Of a DNA stretch of 64,000 bases, positions 35,067 to 45,320 are shown piece after piece. The notes under the pieces were generated by a model. It was not told the origin of the DNA, did not search any database, and saw only the letters and a list, made by a program, of their open reading frames with translations. Location: contig VTEF01000003.1 of assembly GCA_008180335.1 (NCBI GenBank), forward strand, positions 310,001 through 374,000. The letters are read 5' to 3'. Each line of letters opens with the position of its first letter. Position 1 is the stretch's first letter. A program made the translations under genes and the position numbers. Source of the DNA: Priestia megaterium. GTDB taxonomy: Bacteria > Bacillota > Bacilli > Bacillales > Bacillaceae_H.

Positions 35067-35903
35067 TTAAAATTTCACATCACTAATTCTCCATGAATCA
35101 ATGAGAGATGCTCGTTCAACCGTAAAAGTCATGCTTGTTTTTTCTGAACGCTGATCTTTCCAATAGATTGTTACTTTGAGGGAAATTTTCGTTTTAATAA
35201 TTAATGATTTCTTTATTTCTTTTGTATTTATGCTAGCGATGTCATAGTGTATCGTAGAGATATCTTTGATATTTTTTAAAATCACCTGTTTTTTTTCAGC
35301 ATTCTCCATATTTAGAGCATGCTTTATTAAATCATCATCGTGCTGTTTCACTCCTACTAGAAATAAATGTACTAATTGACTTGGATTCGCTTTTTTAACG
35401 TATTCTTCCAGCTTCCCTCCCGCTTTTAACACCATCATTTGGTGATCGGGGTCTACATTGTTTGTACGATGAGTTGTGCTTTTAGCAAAATGAATGCAGA
35501 AATGGCCCGGAAATCCATTATTTAATGCTCCTCCTCCATGTGGCATTCCATTCATTGAAGCAGCAAGTAATTTTCCTTTTACCGGAACTAAAATTGCCCG
35601 TCGATTCCAGCTCCATTTATTATTATAAAGATGTTTCATAATGGCCGTATCTTTACGTGTTAAAGGCTGCACATCAGCATGTTTATTGCCAGCTCGGCGC
35701 TGAACATAAAAATACAGACCTGTCTCAACATCAATCACTTTAAATTTTTTTCCTTTGGGCAGGAGCTCCGTTACTTCTTTCCATGGAAGAACTTGTCCAT
35801 TCTCGACTACTGGGAAATAAGTAACCGGTGCTGCCTTCACTCTGAAAGAAAAAGCTGTAATCAAACCAAATAAAATAAAACATATTATTAAATGCTTATT
35901 CAT
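35067..35903 (-). CDS. Secreted protein of unknown function with a His/Cys-rich core
   Basis: 278 residues with a signal peptide (MNKHLIICFILFGLITAFSF, cleavage expected after VKA). Residues about 85-165 are the most structured part: WSWNRRAILVPVKGKLLAAS, NGMPHGGGALNNGFPG, HFCIHFAKSTTH and DPDHQMMVLKAGG. I recall this core from uncharacterised Bacillus exported proteins. The spaced His and Cys residues look like an active site, a little like the HG...CIR centre of L,D-transpeptidases, but I cannot show that. The C-terminal third is beta-rich. RBS GAGGTAACATA. It is divergent from the VanW gene, separated by 165 bases. Confidence 0.65.
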   Translation of the reverse strand: MNKHLIICFILFGLITAFSFRVKAAPVTYFPVVENGQVLPWKEVTELLPKGKKFKVIDVETGLYFYVQRRAGNKHADVQPLTRKDTAIMKHLYNNKWSWNRRAILVPVKGKLLAASMNGMPHGGGALNNGFPGHFCIHFAKSTTHRTNNVDPDHQMMVLKAGGKLEEYVKKANPSQLVHLFLVGVKQHDDDLIKHALNMENAEKKQVILKNIKDISTIHYDIASINTKEIKKSLIIKTKISLKVTIYWKDQRSEKTSMTFTVERASLIDSWRISDVKF

Positions 35904-36068
35904 TATGTTACCTCACTAACTCTGTATGATATCCCTCATTAATATGTGGAAATAATCATTTTTTATGAATCGCTTTAACATCAATCTTAATTCCTTCCGC
36001 CTCTGTAATTTTAGTTACATTAAATCATGAACTCCTACTTATACTAACAGCGGGAGGTATGCCACATT

Positions 36069-36977
36069 ATGATGTTTACATGGATTATTGCACTTATGTT
36101 ACTAGCTCAGCCAGTTAATGTTCCTAATGACTTATCAATAACAGAGAAAGAGCAACCAGTTATAACGATTAACCGTACTGATTTTATGATTGATTTACCG
36201 GGTGTACCTATACTTGATGTTGGCAAATACAAGAGTTTTCTTAAAAGATTGGACAAGCAAGTTTATGAGGAGCCTGTTAATGCAAAAATTGATAGCAGAG
36301 GAAGAATCATCCCTGAACAAGTAGGCTATAAACTAAACCACCGATTGTTTACCGATAAATTCTCCGCCTATTTTTTTAGCAACGGATCAGCTAAAATCGA
36401 TGTTCCAAAGATCCTTGTTTATCCAAAAGTAGACAGTGAATTACTGTCTGATATTCGCGTGAAGCAAATCGGTCGATATGATACTTATTTTAATGCCAGC
36501 AATAAAAATCGTTCACATAATATCTCTCTTGCTACTGAAGCTATTAACAATTACGTCGTTTTCCCAGGGAAAACATTTTCATTTAACAAGGTCGTTGGTC
36601 AAAGAACAAAGGAGAAAGGATATTTGCCTGCTAAAATTATTGTCAGAGGCGAATTTTCAGAAGGAGTCGGCGGAGGAATCTGCCAAGTTTCATCTACTTT
36701 ATTTAATGCTGTAGACAGAGCAGGTGTGCAAATTACTCAACGCTACTCTCACAGTAAACGTGTCAATTATGTACCGCCCGGACGCGATGCTACCGTTAGC
36801 TGGTATGGACCAGATTTCAATTTTAAAAATCATTATAATCAACCGATTCTCATTCGTGCTAACGCACAAGGAAGCAGAGTAACTGTTATGGTTTACTCGT
36901 CGGATCAAATTAATTACGAGCCACGAAAAATTCCAAGCGCATTGAAACAGCCTCTACAAGAAGTAAGTTCAGATTAA
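36069..36977 (+). CDS. VanW family protein
   Basis: 302 residues with a short N-terminal hydrophobic export segment (MMFTWIIALMLLAQPV). The central YDTYFNASNKNRSHNISLA and VFPGKTFSFNKVVGQRT lead into the VanW domain: GGGICQVSSTLFNAV, RYSHSKRVNYVPPGRDATVS and DFNFKNHYNQPI. VanW proteins are found in vancomycin-resistance clusters and widely in Bacillus without resistance genes. Their role is probably in the cell wall but is not defined. RBS GGGAGG, 11 nt before ATG. Confidence 0.87.
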   Translation: MMFTWIIALMLLAQPVNVPNDLSITEKEQPVITINRTDFMIDLPGVPILDVGKYKSFLKRLDKQVYEEPVNAKIDSRGRIIPEQVGYKLNHRLFTDKFSAYFFSNGSAKIDVPKILVYPKVDSELLSDIRVKQIGRYDTYFNASNKNRSHNISLATEAINNYVVFPGKTFSFNKVVGQRTKEKGYLPAKIIVRGEFSEGVGGGICQVSSTLFNAVDRAGVQITQRYSHSKRVNYVPPGRDATVSWYGPDFNFKNHYNQPILIRANAQGSRVTVMVYSSDQINYEPRKIPSALKQPLQEVSSD

Positions 36978-36999
36978 CTCAAGTAGCCGTACAACTTAA

Positions 37000-37039
37000 A
37001 AAGAGTAGAACTTTTCATGACGTAAAAGTCCTACTCTTT
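37000..37039. terminator. Shared terminator of vanW-like and oxidase genes
   Basis: AAAGAGTAG-A-ACTTTT / AAAAGT-C-CTACTCTTT, one mismatch, lies between two convergent stop codons and has A/T runs on both sides. Confidence 0.8.
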
Positions 37040-37050
37040 AAATAGTCGAT

Positions 37051-38178
37051 TTAAGAATTCAGCATTTCAACTGCTTCCTTAATATTATAATCATAAATAT
37101 CAATCTCTGTTGGCTGATCAAGTGCTAGCTTTGCCAATTCAGAACCCAAATAGGGTCCAACTGTTAAACCTGAAGCACCGAGACCATTCGCAAGCAATAA
37201 GCCTTTATAACCAGGCAATGGCCCAATGACAGGAAGAAATCCCGGTGTAAATGGCCGAAACCCAACTCTCGTTTCAAGGACCGTACTAACCGCTAACCCT
37301 GGAGCAACTGATAATGCTTTATCAAAAATTTCATGTAACCCTCCTGCCGTTACACGGTAATCAAGTCCGGTATCATTCTCATGTGTAGCCCCTACCACAA
37401 CTCTTCCCTCTTCAAAAGCGAGAATGTATTGATCATTTGGAGGCATAACAACAGGCCAATTGTTTGTGTCTGTGTCTGGTAAATGAAGATGTACAATTTG
37501 CGCTTTTTGATATGTAACTAAAAAGTTAACCTTTAAAGGTTGCAACAGTTCATTTGCCCACGCTCCTGCCGTTACAATTACTTTCTCAGCTTGAAACAAC
37601 TTGTTATTGACGTCGACACCTATTACTTCGCTGTTATTGTATACTAATGACGCATCTCCTTCAACAAATGTAGCTCCATGCTTTTTAGCAGCATTGATAA
37701 GAGAACGGCAAAGAGCTCTTCCATTTACACGAGCTGCACCACTTATATGAACAGAACTATATTGGTCTGCTAAAACAGGAAATAAAGCTTTGGTTTCACT
37801 AGAGGATAACCGAGTAATCTCACCAATTTCCGGAGCGTCTTCACGGCGTTTATGCGCCCGCTCTTCCATTTTATCTAACTTTTTCTCATCTGTATGAAGA
37901 CTAATCGCTCCTACTCGTTTATAACCTGTATCCGTTTCACCATCTTCTTCTAATTGATTAATTAGTGATTCATAGTACCTTGCTCCCCCTTTGGCAAGCT
38001 GATACCAAGCTTGATTGCGCCGCTGTGAGAGCCAAGGACACACAATCCCTGCTGCTGCATCCGTAGCTTGCCCTAAACCTTTGCGATCCACGATTATAAC
38101 ATTTGCTCCTGCTTTGGCAAGGTGATAAGCGGTAGAAGCTCCGAGAATCCCTGCCCCTACTACAATATATGAGTGCAT
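37051..38178 (-). CDS. FAD-dependent amino-acid oxidase/dehydrogenase (DAO family, YurR-like)
   Basis: 375 residues from the ATG 8 nt past AAAGGA, giving MHSYIVVGAGILGAS. This opens with the FAD loop VGAGILGASTAYHLA. DAAAGIVCPWLS, SGAARVNGRALCRSL, VIVTAGAWANELL and GFRPFTPGFLPVIGPLPG are typical of DadA/glycine-oxidase-like DAO proteins, and GLLLANGLGASGLTVGP closes the fold. The B. subtilis relative is probably YurR. The substrate cannot be read from the sequence. Monocistronic. Confidence 0.83.
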   Translation of the reverse strand: MHSYIVVGAGILGASTAYHLAKAGANVIIVDRKGLGQATDAAAGIVCPWLSQRRNQAWYQLAKGGARYYESLINQLEEDGETDTGYKRVGAISLHTDEKKLDKMEERAHKRREDAPEIGEITRLSSSETKALFPVLADQYSSVHISGAARVNGRALCRSLINAAKKHGATFVEGDASLVYNNSEVIGVDVNNKLFQAEKVIVTAGAWANELLQPLKVNFLVTYQKAQIVHLHLPDTDTNNWPVVMPPNDQYILAFEEGRVVVGATHENDTGLDYRVTAGGLHEIFDKALSVAPGLAVSTVLETRVGFRPFTPGFLPVIGPLPGYKGLLLANGLGASGLTVGPYLGSELAKLALDQPTEIDIYDYNIKEAVEMLNS

Positions 38179-38372
38179 GAATAACATCCTTTTCTTACTT
38201 TATAATTTAGTATTAACTAGCATAGCAAATAATCGATTCAGGGGCAAAATTTTAAAAGCGTTGCAACTAGTCATAAAAACTAGATTCTATAATCGATTTT
38301 TTCCCTAAGTGAACCAAAAGATAAACCAAGCAGTCACACTTATCCTTTAACGAGCAAATAAATATGATTTTC

Positions 38373-39554
38373 TTACTCAGATTTATTGTTTTTTCTTCCT
38401 TGTATTTGAAATTCTCTAATATTAACTTTCACATTAATATCGATGGTAGCTTCAGAAAATCGTGGTTCCCAATCTTTTTTTACTTTTTTCCATACTTTCG
38501 GTTCATGGATTCGTAAGCTTTCTCCAAACCCCGCGACATCTACTTTTAATTCTTTTTGAGTCTTGGTTAATCCTACTTCTATTAATCGCGTTAATTCTTT
38601 TTCAATTTGCTTTTCTGCATTTTGAATAAATTCCTCGTCAAAAGCATTACTGTTTGGAATCCAGTCTTCAGCTAACCGACCGTCAGCGTTGATACTTACT
38701 GTATATAGAATATCTTCTCCTTTTACCTTAGGCTTAATGGAGCTTTTTAAGCTTTGAATTTCATATGAAATAATTTGATCTTTTTCTTCATTAACACTTG
38801 TTATGGCACCCTCTGTAGCTTCACCTGTAATACAATTAATCCCAAATGTTTCATCTTCATTTAACTCTCCAATCATTTTCTTTGTCTTCCCTCCGATAAC
38901 TGCTGCGCCTATAATCTGAACTCCACTTTTCAACACTTGTACTTTTTGAACCATAAAGCTTGAATTCGCCGACATATTTGCTGAAAAATCACCTAAGGAT
39001 ATTTTAGGTGCCATTTTTGCCGTTTTTATTTTCATATTTTCCGTTATATAAAATAGCTTTAAAGCAGGGATTGGATCCTTTACCCCTTTTATACTTAATA
39101 TTTCACTTGCTTTCTTCTCTGAAATCAACACATGAACTGTTCGTCTCATTTCATGATCACGAAAGAAAAAGTTCATTAATTGAGACAAATTAATGGCTTT
39201 GGCTATTTCTTTGCTAATAACCAATACTTTTAAATGAGAATAATTAGGAATGCGACTTGATGCAGTGGAAGCTTCACGAGCTCCTTCAAATAAAGAGGCT
39301 TCATCAATTGTTAAACTACGGAAAGGTTCTTCTTGAGTGCCGCCTCCCCCTTGCTCACCAGCCAACACTTTCGGTACAACGAATTGAAGTGTAAACTTAG
39401 GAGTTAGATGATTTTGCATTGAATCTTCTTGATTATCAATTCCCACGCCAACAACTAAACCTGTATCTTCAATATCAGCAAGATCCCAGCACCCTGCTAT
39501 AAAAAGGAGTGAAATGCAGCAGCATGCCATAAATCCTTTTTTAACTCTTCGCAT
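38373..39554 (-). CDS. Germinant receptor C subunit (GerAC/GerBC family lipoprotein)
   Basis: 393 residues. The N-terminal signal ends in the lipobox LFIAGC, followed by WDLADIEDTGLVVGVGID, the Ger(x)C signature. The rest holds the conserved three-domain fold (HLKVLVISKEIA, DHEMRRTVHVLISEKKA). The C subunit is anchored to the outer face of the spore inner membrane and joins A and B subunits in a germinant receptor. Its start overlaps the gerB-like gene by 14 bases. Confidence 0.92.
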   Translation of the reverse strand: MRRVKKGFMACCCISLLFIAGCWDLADIEDTGLVVGVGIDNQEDSMQNHLTPKFTLQFVVPKVLAGEQGGGGTQEEPFRSLTIDEASLFEGAREASTASSRIPNYSHLKVLVISKEIAKAINLSQLMNFFFRDHEMRRTVHVLISEKKASEILSIKGVKDPIPALKLFYITENMKIKTAKMAPKISLGDFSANMSANSSFMVQKVQVLKSGVQIIGAAVIGGKTKKMIGELNEDETFGINCITGEATEGAITSVNEEKDQIISYEIQSLKSSIKPKVKGEDILYTVSINADGRLAEDWIPNSNAFDEEFIQNAEKQIEKELTRLIEVGLTKTQKELKVDVAGFGESLRIHEPKVWKKVKKDWEPRFSEATIDINVKVNIREFQIQGRKNNKSE

Positions 39555-40638
39555 CTCTCTTCCTCCTTATGAAGACAACAATTAAAAAAAGAACAGGGAT
39601 AATTCCTGCAATTAAAATTGCCATATTGCCAAGATAATCCCCCCATTTAAACACCCCATTTATATCTTTTGGGTAAATAGCACATAGGTAAATAACAGGT
39701 AAAAGACTATACACAAAAGATTTGTATTTTTTTTTAAATACTTGACTTAATCCCAAACTGGCCAAATAAAAATTCATAATAAAAGATGTGAACGTTGTAA
39801 TCATCCAAAGAATGATAAAAAAGCTTTCAAACCTCTCTAAAATGAGATATTTCATTTCAATTGATTTGACAAGCTCTATTGTCGGCCATGTCAACAGCCT
39901 TACTTCCTCAACTGTCATCACACCAATAACAGCGAGCAAGATTAAAATATATAAAATTACTGGGATAAGTACTCCGATTATTGCAGATTTCATAGCTTTT
40001 TCTGGTTGTTTCATATACGCCATTAAAACGAGGTAAATTTCAATCCCTGAAAGAGACAATGCTGTTGGCTTAATCCCTTTGATGACTGGCTTAAACCCTT
40101 CACCTAAAACGGGGCGAAGATTATTGAAATCAATATTTATCAAACTAAGTCCAAGCATGAATAGAACGAACAGCAAAACAACAGGAAAGTAAGCTTGTAA
40201 TAGCTTAACAATTGGATAAATCCCGCTAATTATGCTATACACACCCACACTTGTAAATACAATAATAATCACTTCTAACGGAGTTTTATCTAATAGATAA
40301 ACACGAATCACTTCAGCCATTGTTCGTGCCTGATATCCTACAATTAACGTAAAATATGTAATCATAAAAATATTACAAATAAACCCCAACCATTTTCCAA
40401 CTAGTATGGGACTAAATTGATAAATCGTCATGCCTTCAAATTGTTGACATAGCTTCGTTATAAAAAAAGTAGCAACAATACATATTCCGCCACCAAGAAT
40501 CATGCTAATCCAAATATCAGGTGTTTGGACTTCCTCTGCACTTACTCGTGGTATCGTCACAATTCCAACACCAATAATTGTCATTGCTAAAGCAACTGCC
40601 ATTTGGATAGATGTAAGTTGTTCATTCGAACGATTCAT
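39541..40638 (-). CDS. Germinant receptor B subunit (GerAB, APC-type permease)
   Basis: 365 residues with ten transmembrane helices. The start NRSNEQLTSIQMAVALAMTI and helix 1 (IIGVGIVTIPR) are typical of the GerAB/spore germination permease family, which binds amino-acid germinants. RBS AAAGGAGGG. It is translationally coupled to the C subunit, but the A-subunit gene lies 421 bases upstream, an unusual gap for this operon type. Confidence 0.92.
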   Translation of the reverse strand: MNRSNEQLTSIQMAVALAMTIIGVGIVTIPRVSAEEVQTPDIWISMILGGGICIVATFFITKLCQQFEGMTIYQFSPILVGKWLGFICNIFMITYFTLIVGYQARTMAEVIRVYLLDKTPLEVIIIVFTSVGVYSIISGIYPIVKLLQAYFPVVLLFVLFMLGLSLINIDFNNLRPVLGEGFKPVIKGIKPTALSLSGIEIYLVLMAYMKQPEKAMKSAIIGVLIPVILYILILLAVIGVMTVEEVRLLTWPTIELVKSIEMKYLILERFESFFIILWMITTFTSFIMNFYLASLGLSQVFKKKYKSFVYSLLPVIYLCAIYPKDINGVFKWGDYLGNMAILIAGIIPVLFLIVVFIRRKRDAKS

Positions 40639-41059
40639 TACAACCCTCCTTTAATTCTCTAAAGTTTTTTATACCTTTCACTCTCTTTTCTTCTCATCCA
40701 AGTAATCATCCATAAAAGAAAAAACATGGATTCCGCAACAAAAAGCGCTACACATCTGGCATAGTCGTTATAAAAAGTCATGCGCTGCTCTATACATCGG
40801 CAATTTGTATGCAAATGAAAAAAATTAAACCGTTTAAGCATTAGATTAACTTCTGCTGTCTTTAAATAAACGCATACATTCATAAAAACCTAAGATTAAG
40901 ATACTTAACTATATACAGAAGTTTGAACAGCTTCTGTCCTAAATATTGAAAGCTCGATAAGGTCGATTCCAACATTTTTCATGAGAATTTCATTTGAAAC
41001 GATAAATATTTAGTAAAGACTTAGAATCATACGAAGTGCCTTTTCGCTAGCAAAAACCA
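40639..41059. other. Unusual gap between A and B receptor genes
   Basis: Genes of gerA operons usually touch, but here 421 bases separate them. A minus-strand frame of 74 codons (40659-40883) ends 21 bases before the B gene. Its last 40 codons (from MTFYNDYARCVALFV) encode one hydrophobic helix and a basic tail (WMRRKESERYKKL). It could be a small accessory subunit, but its start has no clear ribosome binding site. Confidence 0.35.
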
Positions 41060-42625
41060 TTATTTAATGCGAGTAGAATCCTTTGTTTTTAACATTTCAG
41101 GCCTTTGTTTTAAAACCTTATACGGTAATCGAAGCAACGCATCCTTCCAATCTTTAAATTCATATGGAACAAATGGCGAAGTATATTCGACGCCAAAACT
41201 TTTGAGCTTTACAAGGTGAATCGTAATCATCATCGCAAACATAATAATTCCAAATAACCCTAATACAGCTGCAGAAAGCATCATCCCAAAACGTAACATA
41301 CGAATCGCTATCCCTACCCCGTATTGTGGCAAAGAGAAGGAAGAAATCGCTGTTACTGCAACAACAATGACCATCATTGGACTTACTAAGCCTGCTGTAA
41401 CAGCCGCTTCACCAATAACTAGTCCACCAACAATTCCAACTGTTTGCCCAATTGGTTTTGGAAGTCTGACTCCTGCTTCTCGTAATATTTCAATTGTGAC
41501 TTCCATCAGCAATGCTTCCACGATGGAGGGAAAAGGAACCCCTTCACGACTTGCTGCAATTGAGATAACCAAGTCTGTCGGAATCAACCCTGGATGATAT
41601 GAAACAAGAGCGACATATAAAGAAGGAGCAAATAATGAGATAACAGCTGCTCCAAACCGCATAAGACGAATGAGAGTGCCTACAAACCACCGTTCATAAT
41701 AATCTTCGGGCCCCTGCAGGATGGCTGTGATTGTGATCGGCAGCAGCAATGCAAAAGGAGTTCCATCAATTAAAATGGCTAAACGTCCTTCTAATAATCC
41801 ACTTGTTATTTTATCTGGTCTTTCTGTTGTTAATAATTGTGGGAACGGTGATAGAAAATCATCTTCAATTAACTGCTCAATAATCCCAGATTCAGGAACT
41901 TGGTCAATATCAATTTTTTCTAGCCGCTTTTTAACTTCTTGGATGATTGCGTCATTTATAATATCTTTCATATATGTAACAATAACAGTTGTCTGACTTC
42001 TGCGTCCGATTGTATACTTGTCTAATACCAGATTAGGATCCTTGATTCGTCTTCGAATTAAAGACATGTTCACAAGAATATTTTCTACAAATCCTTCTCT
42101 TGATCCCCTAACAGTAGGATCTGTAATAGGTTCTTCAATTTGCCTTGAAGGCCATTTTTTTGTTCCGAGCAGAATGGCAGTATCCGTACCATCTATTAAT
42201 AATGCAGTTTCACCATTAAAAATCTTCATCACACAGTCTTCTATATTCTTAGCTTCTTCTACATCTGTTAATGTCACTACATGATTTTTAATCTTTTCTT
42301 TGATTTTAGAATTAGTGGCCTGACCTTCTTCAACAGAGCTTTCTCGTTTTCGAAGGTCTAACATAATTGACTTTAATATTTGTTCATAAATTTGCTCTTT
42401 GTCGACAAGCCCTTTAATGAATACGACTGCAGCATTGACGTTATATACATCAATGTAAAATTTGCGAATGGTGACATCTGGATTATTTCCTAAGATGCTT
42501 TGTAATTGTTCGAGGTTAGCAGACAAATTAGAGGAAAAGAATGTATCTATTCCATGTATTTTTTCTTGTTGTTGAGCATTTTTTTTGTCTTTATTCTTTT
42601 TTTGTAACCACGTCCATGGATGCAT
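41060..42625 (-). CDS. Germinant receptor A subunit (GerAA family)
   Basis: 521 residues. A soluble N-terminal half (two subdomains, residues about 30-290) carries REGFVENILVNMSLIRRRIK and PESGIIEQLIEDDFLSPFPQ. The C-terminal half has five or six membrane helices starting EGRLAILIDGTPFALLLP. ASREGVPFPSIVEALLME is the most conserved GerA segment. A subunits form the oligomeric ion channel opened by germinants. The ATG at 42623-42625 follows AGGTGAGGG. First large gene of the receptor run. Confidence 0.93.
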   Translation of the reverse strand: MHPWTWLQKKNKDKKNAQQQEKIHGIDTFFSSNLSANLEQLQSILGNNPDVTIRKFYIDVYNVNAAVVFIKGLVDKEQIYEQILKSIMLDLRKRESSVEEGQATNSKIKEKIKNHVVTLTDVEEAKNIEDCVMKIFNGETALLIDGTDTAILLGTKKWPSRQIEEPITDPTVRGSREGFVENILVNMSLIRRRIKDPNLVLDKYTIGRRSQTTVIVTYMKDIINDAIIQEVKKRLEKIDIDQVPESGIIEQLIEDDFLSPFPQLLTTERPDKITSGLLEGRLAILIDGTPFALLLPITITAILQGPEDYYERWFVGTLIRLMRFGAAVISLFAPSLYVALVSYHPGLIPTDLVISIAASREGVPFPSIVEALLMEVTIEILREAGVRLPKPIGQTVGIVGGLVIGEAAVTAGLVSPMMVIVVAVTAISSFSLPQYGVGIAIRMLRFGMMLSAAVLGLFGIIMFAMMITIHLVKLKSFGVEYTSPFVPYEFKDWKDALLRLPYKVLKQRPEMLKTKDSTRIK

Positions 42626-42720
42626 CACCCTCACCTACTTATATAAAATTTTTTTGAGTCAAGAGAGTTTTAACCTACCTCTAGTTGTAGAATTTTATTA
42701 AAAGGGAGGTGATATACTTC

Positions 42721-42846
42721 TTAACTAGATTTAGATGATTGTCGGAGCCATTTTGACATTTTGGAAATCGTATAGGGAATGATAAAAGCAAAAAAAGCAC
42801 CTACAAAATGGTCACATTCCGGAAGATAGTAAATGATATTTTTCAT
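42721..42846 (-). CDS. 41-residue peptide upstream of the gerA-type operon
   Basis: The frame reads MKNIIYYLPECDHFVGAFFA, then FIIPYTISKMSKW and a Ser/Lys-rich end. It forms one hydrophobic helix with a polar tail. The ATG has a good site (AGGTGAGGGGTTT). It lies 95 bases before the receptor A gene on the same strand and is probably in the same operon. Some gerA operons encode a small membrane D subunit, but those are longer and have two helices, so I do not assign that. Confidence 0.5.
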   Translation of the reverse strand: MKNIIYYLPECDHFVGAFFAFIIPYTISKMSKWLRQSSKSS

Positions 42847-43052
42847 AAACCCCTCACCTTTTTTTCTATTTTCACCCAATGTTTTGTTTTTCATTCAGTG
42901 CTATAAAAACGAAAATTTCAGCTTATGCAAGTAACCAATAAGACAGCAGCCCTGAATGAATTATTAATGTTAGACATGTTCGTTCTAAGAATAAAAATGA
43001 ACAAACGATTATATTTCTTTTGGTACTTTTGTTATGAAGTTACTGCAAATAA

Positions 43053-43079
43053 AAAAGCACCCGATTATTCGGGCGCTTT
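43053..43079 (-). terminator. Terminator of the chemoreceptor gene
   Basis: AAAGC-A-CCCGA / TCGGG-C-GCTTT around TTAT, followed by TTTTTT on the minus strand, 19 bases past the stop. Confidence 0.88.
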
Positions 43080-43097
43080 CTGTGTACATCATAAAGA

Positions 43098-45113
43098 TTA
43101 CTCCATTTTAAACTGATCGACTGTTTCTTGTAAATCAATGGCTAATTTACTTAATTCATTAATAGATTGCGTGATCTCTTGAATCGTCTCTAACTGCATT
43201 TCAGACGAGGTAGCGACTTGATCCGTACTTGCAGCTGCTTCGCTTGCTATAGTAGCTACTTCTCCTACCGCTGCTGTCACTTCTTCTACACTTGCTGAAA
43301 TTTCTTGAGAGGTAGCAGACGCTTCCTGAGCTTGCTCTGTTACTTGCTGAATGGATTGTAGAATTTTCTTGAAAGCCTCTCCTGCTGTAGAGACAACTTC
43401 AAATCCACTTTTAACTTCTGTTTCTCCCTTTTCCATAGAAACAACTGCTTTGGCTGTATCCTCTTGAATTGTATTAATCAATTGAGAAATCTGATTAGCG
43501 GATGCTTTTGTTTCCTCTGCTAACTTCCGTACTTCTTCGGCTACTACCGCAAAACCTTTTCCATGCTCTCCGGCACGTGCTGCTTCTATTGCTGCATTTA
43601 AAGCAAGAAGGTTGGTCTGTTCAGAGATTTGCGTAATTACTTCTATAATTTTTCCAATTTCCCGAGAATGTTCACCGAGAAGTCTTACAATCGAAACGCC
43701 TTCATTCACAGAATCGTTAATAGAATTCATTTGCGCAACTACTTGTTCAAGCGCATGATTCCCCTTTTGAACATTATTAGATGCTGTAATAGAAGAATCG
43801 GAAGCGATACTTGCCCCTATCGCAATTTGCTGAATCCCTCCTGAAATCTCTTCCATTGCTCTTGCAGATTCTTCTGTACCAGTCATTTGTGTTTTTGAAC
43901 CAGCTGCCACTTCTTTAATAGCCATCGTTATTTTTCTAGTCGTTTGAGCTGTTTGTTCAGAACCTCCCGATAGCTGTTCGATTGAAGCCGCCAAATGTTG
44001 AGATGAATCGTTTATTTTAACCAGAAGCTCACGAAGAAAATCAATCATTTTATTAAAGCTTGTTCCCATTTGGCCAATTTCATCATTTGTAGACACTTCA
44101 ATTCGTTCCGTTAAGTCGCCTTCACTGACTTTTTTTGTGACTGTTATTATATTTCGGATAGGTCGAATAATCGATTGAATACCAAGAAAAACAACGAAAC
44201 TACCAATTACAAGCGTGATAGCAATAACCAATGATGTGATGTGGAATATTGACTTAGAAGCTTCCTGTGCTTCAGAATTATTCATAGAGCCTGCAATTTT
44301 CCATCCCGTTGTCGGATTAGTTACATAAAACATTTGTTTCGAGATTCCTTCGAACTCGTAGGCAAGTTGCCCTTTAGTAGATTCATACATCATGTCAACC
44401 TCTGGAAAGTCTAAGAATTCGCCTGGTTTAAGCGTTGGATGGAAAGCAATTTTCTTTTCTGTATCCATTACAAACGGATAACCTTTTTCACCGATTTTAA
44501 CTTTTGAAATGATATTTTTTAAACTGTCAACTTTAAGGTCAAAGCCTAACACGCCATTGCCATCCTTAAGAGAAACTGTCACCGTTAGAACGTATTCTCC
44601 AGAAGATGCATCAACATACGGTGAAGTAATGACAGCCTGGCCTTTATGTTCCATTGCCTGTTGATACCACGGCCTCTTTCTCGGGTCAAAATCAGCAGGC
44701 AGTTCAACAGCCGGTTCGGCAATAAACTTTCCATCCTCCGTACCTACATACACCGTCTGCAATCCTTCAGAAGCATTTAAAAAATCTTTTAAGTGTGTAT
44801 GAAGCTCCTTATACGCAAGATCAGTGAATAGATCCTCATTTAACCTAGCTGCTAAGAAACTCGCCTCTTCCAATTTAGGTATAAAGGTTGCGTCTAATAA
44901 ATGACTAAGCAGCTGAACATTTTGGTTCGCACTAGAAACAATCTCATTCTCTATGTTGCTTTTAGCACTTTGATAAGCCAAAATTCCAATAATCATACTT
45001 GGTACAATTAAAATTAATGCAGACCATATAATTAATTTGCTTTTAAGGGATTTACCCTCTGATGTGTTAGTTCTTTTCGCAAATGGATTCCTAAACAAGC
45101 TTATTTTTCGCAT
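43098..45113 (-). CDS. Methyl-accepting chemotaxis protein with dCache sensor
   Basis: 671 residues from the ATG after GAGGAGGAATAAA. A cytoplasmic basic start, TM1 ([17 protein letters not shown]), an extracellular dCache_1 domain (about 50-285), TM2 ([17 protein letters not shown]), HAMP ([20 protein letters not shown]) and a signalling domain with the hairpin [19 protein letters not shown] are in order. In the sensor, [11 protein letters not shown] and [15 protein letters not shown] resemble the amino-acid-binding dCache motif, so an amino-acid attractant is likely. That is inference. Monocistronic with a terminator. Confidence 0.92.
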   Translation of the reverse strand: MRKISLFRNPFAKRTNTSEGKSLKSKLIIWSALILIVPSMIIGILAYQSAKSNIENEIVSSANQNVQLLSHLLDATFIPKLEEASFLAARLNEDLFTDLAYKELHTHLKDFLNASEGLQTVYVGTEDGKFIAEPAVELPADFDPRKRPWYQQAMEHKGQAVITSPYVDASSGEYVLTVTVSLKDGNGVLGFDLKVDSLKNIISKVKIGEKGYPFVMDTEKKIAFHPTLKPGEFLDFPEVDMMYESTKGQLAYEFEGISKQMFYVTNPTTGWKIAGSMNNSEAQEASKSIFHITSLVIAITLVIGSFVVFLGIQSIIRPIRNIITVTKKVSEGDLTERIEVSTNDEIGQMGTSFNKMIDFLRELLVKINDSSQHLAASIEQLSGGSEQTAQTTRKITMAIKEVAAGSKTQMTGTEESARAMEEISGGIQQIAIGASIASDSSITASNNVQKGNHALEQVVAQMNSINDSVNEGVSIVRLLGEHSREIGKIIEVITQISEQTNLLALNAAIEAARAGEHGKGFAVVAEEVRKLAEETKASANQISQLINTIQEDTAKAVVSMEKGETEVKSGFEVVSTAGEAFKKILQSIQQVTEQAQEASATSQEISASVEEVTAAVGEVATIASEAAASTDQVATSSEMQLETIQEITQSINELSKLAIDLQETVDQFKME

Positions 45114-45270
45114 TTTATTCCTCCTCGGCATAGTATATACATTATCAGTAACCCTTTTTGACTATGTGATATTTATAAAGACATAGGGAAGTAACTTATT
45201 TATCGACATATTTCAACAAATATTTAAGTAAAAAACGATTCTTGTATAAAAAAATTAAAATACATGCACC

Positions 45271-45307
45271 AAAAAAAGACTTAGCATATTTATCTAAGTC
45301 TTTTTTT
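45271..45307 (-). terminator. Terminator of the TrmB-type gene
   Basis: AAAAAAAGACTTAG / CTAAGTCTTTTTTT with an 8-9-nt loop, 14 bases past the stop codon. Confidence 0.87.
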
Positions 45308-45320
45308 ATCCACATCTTGC

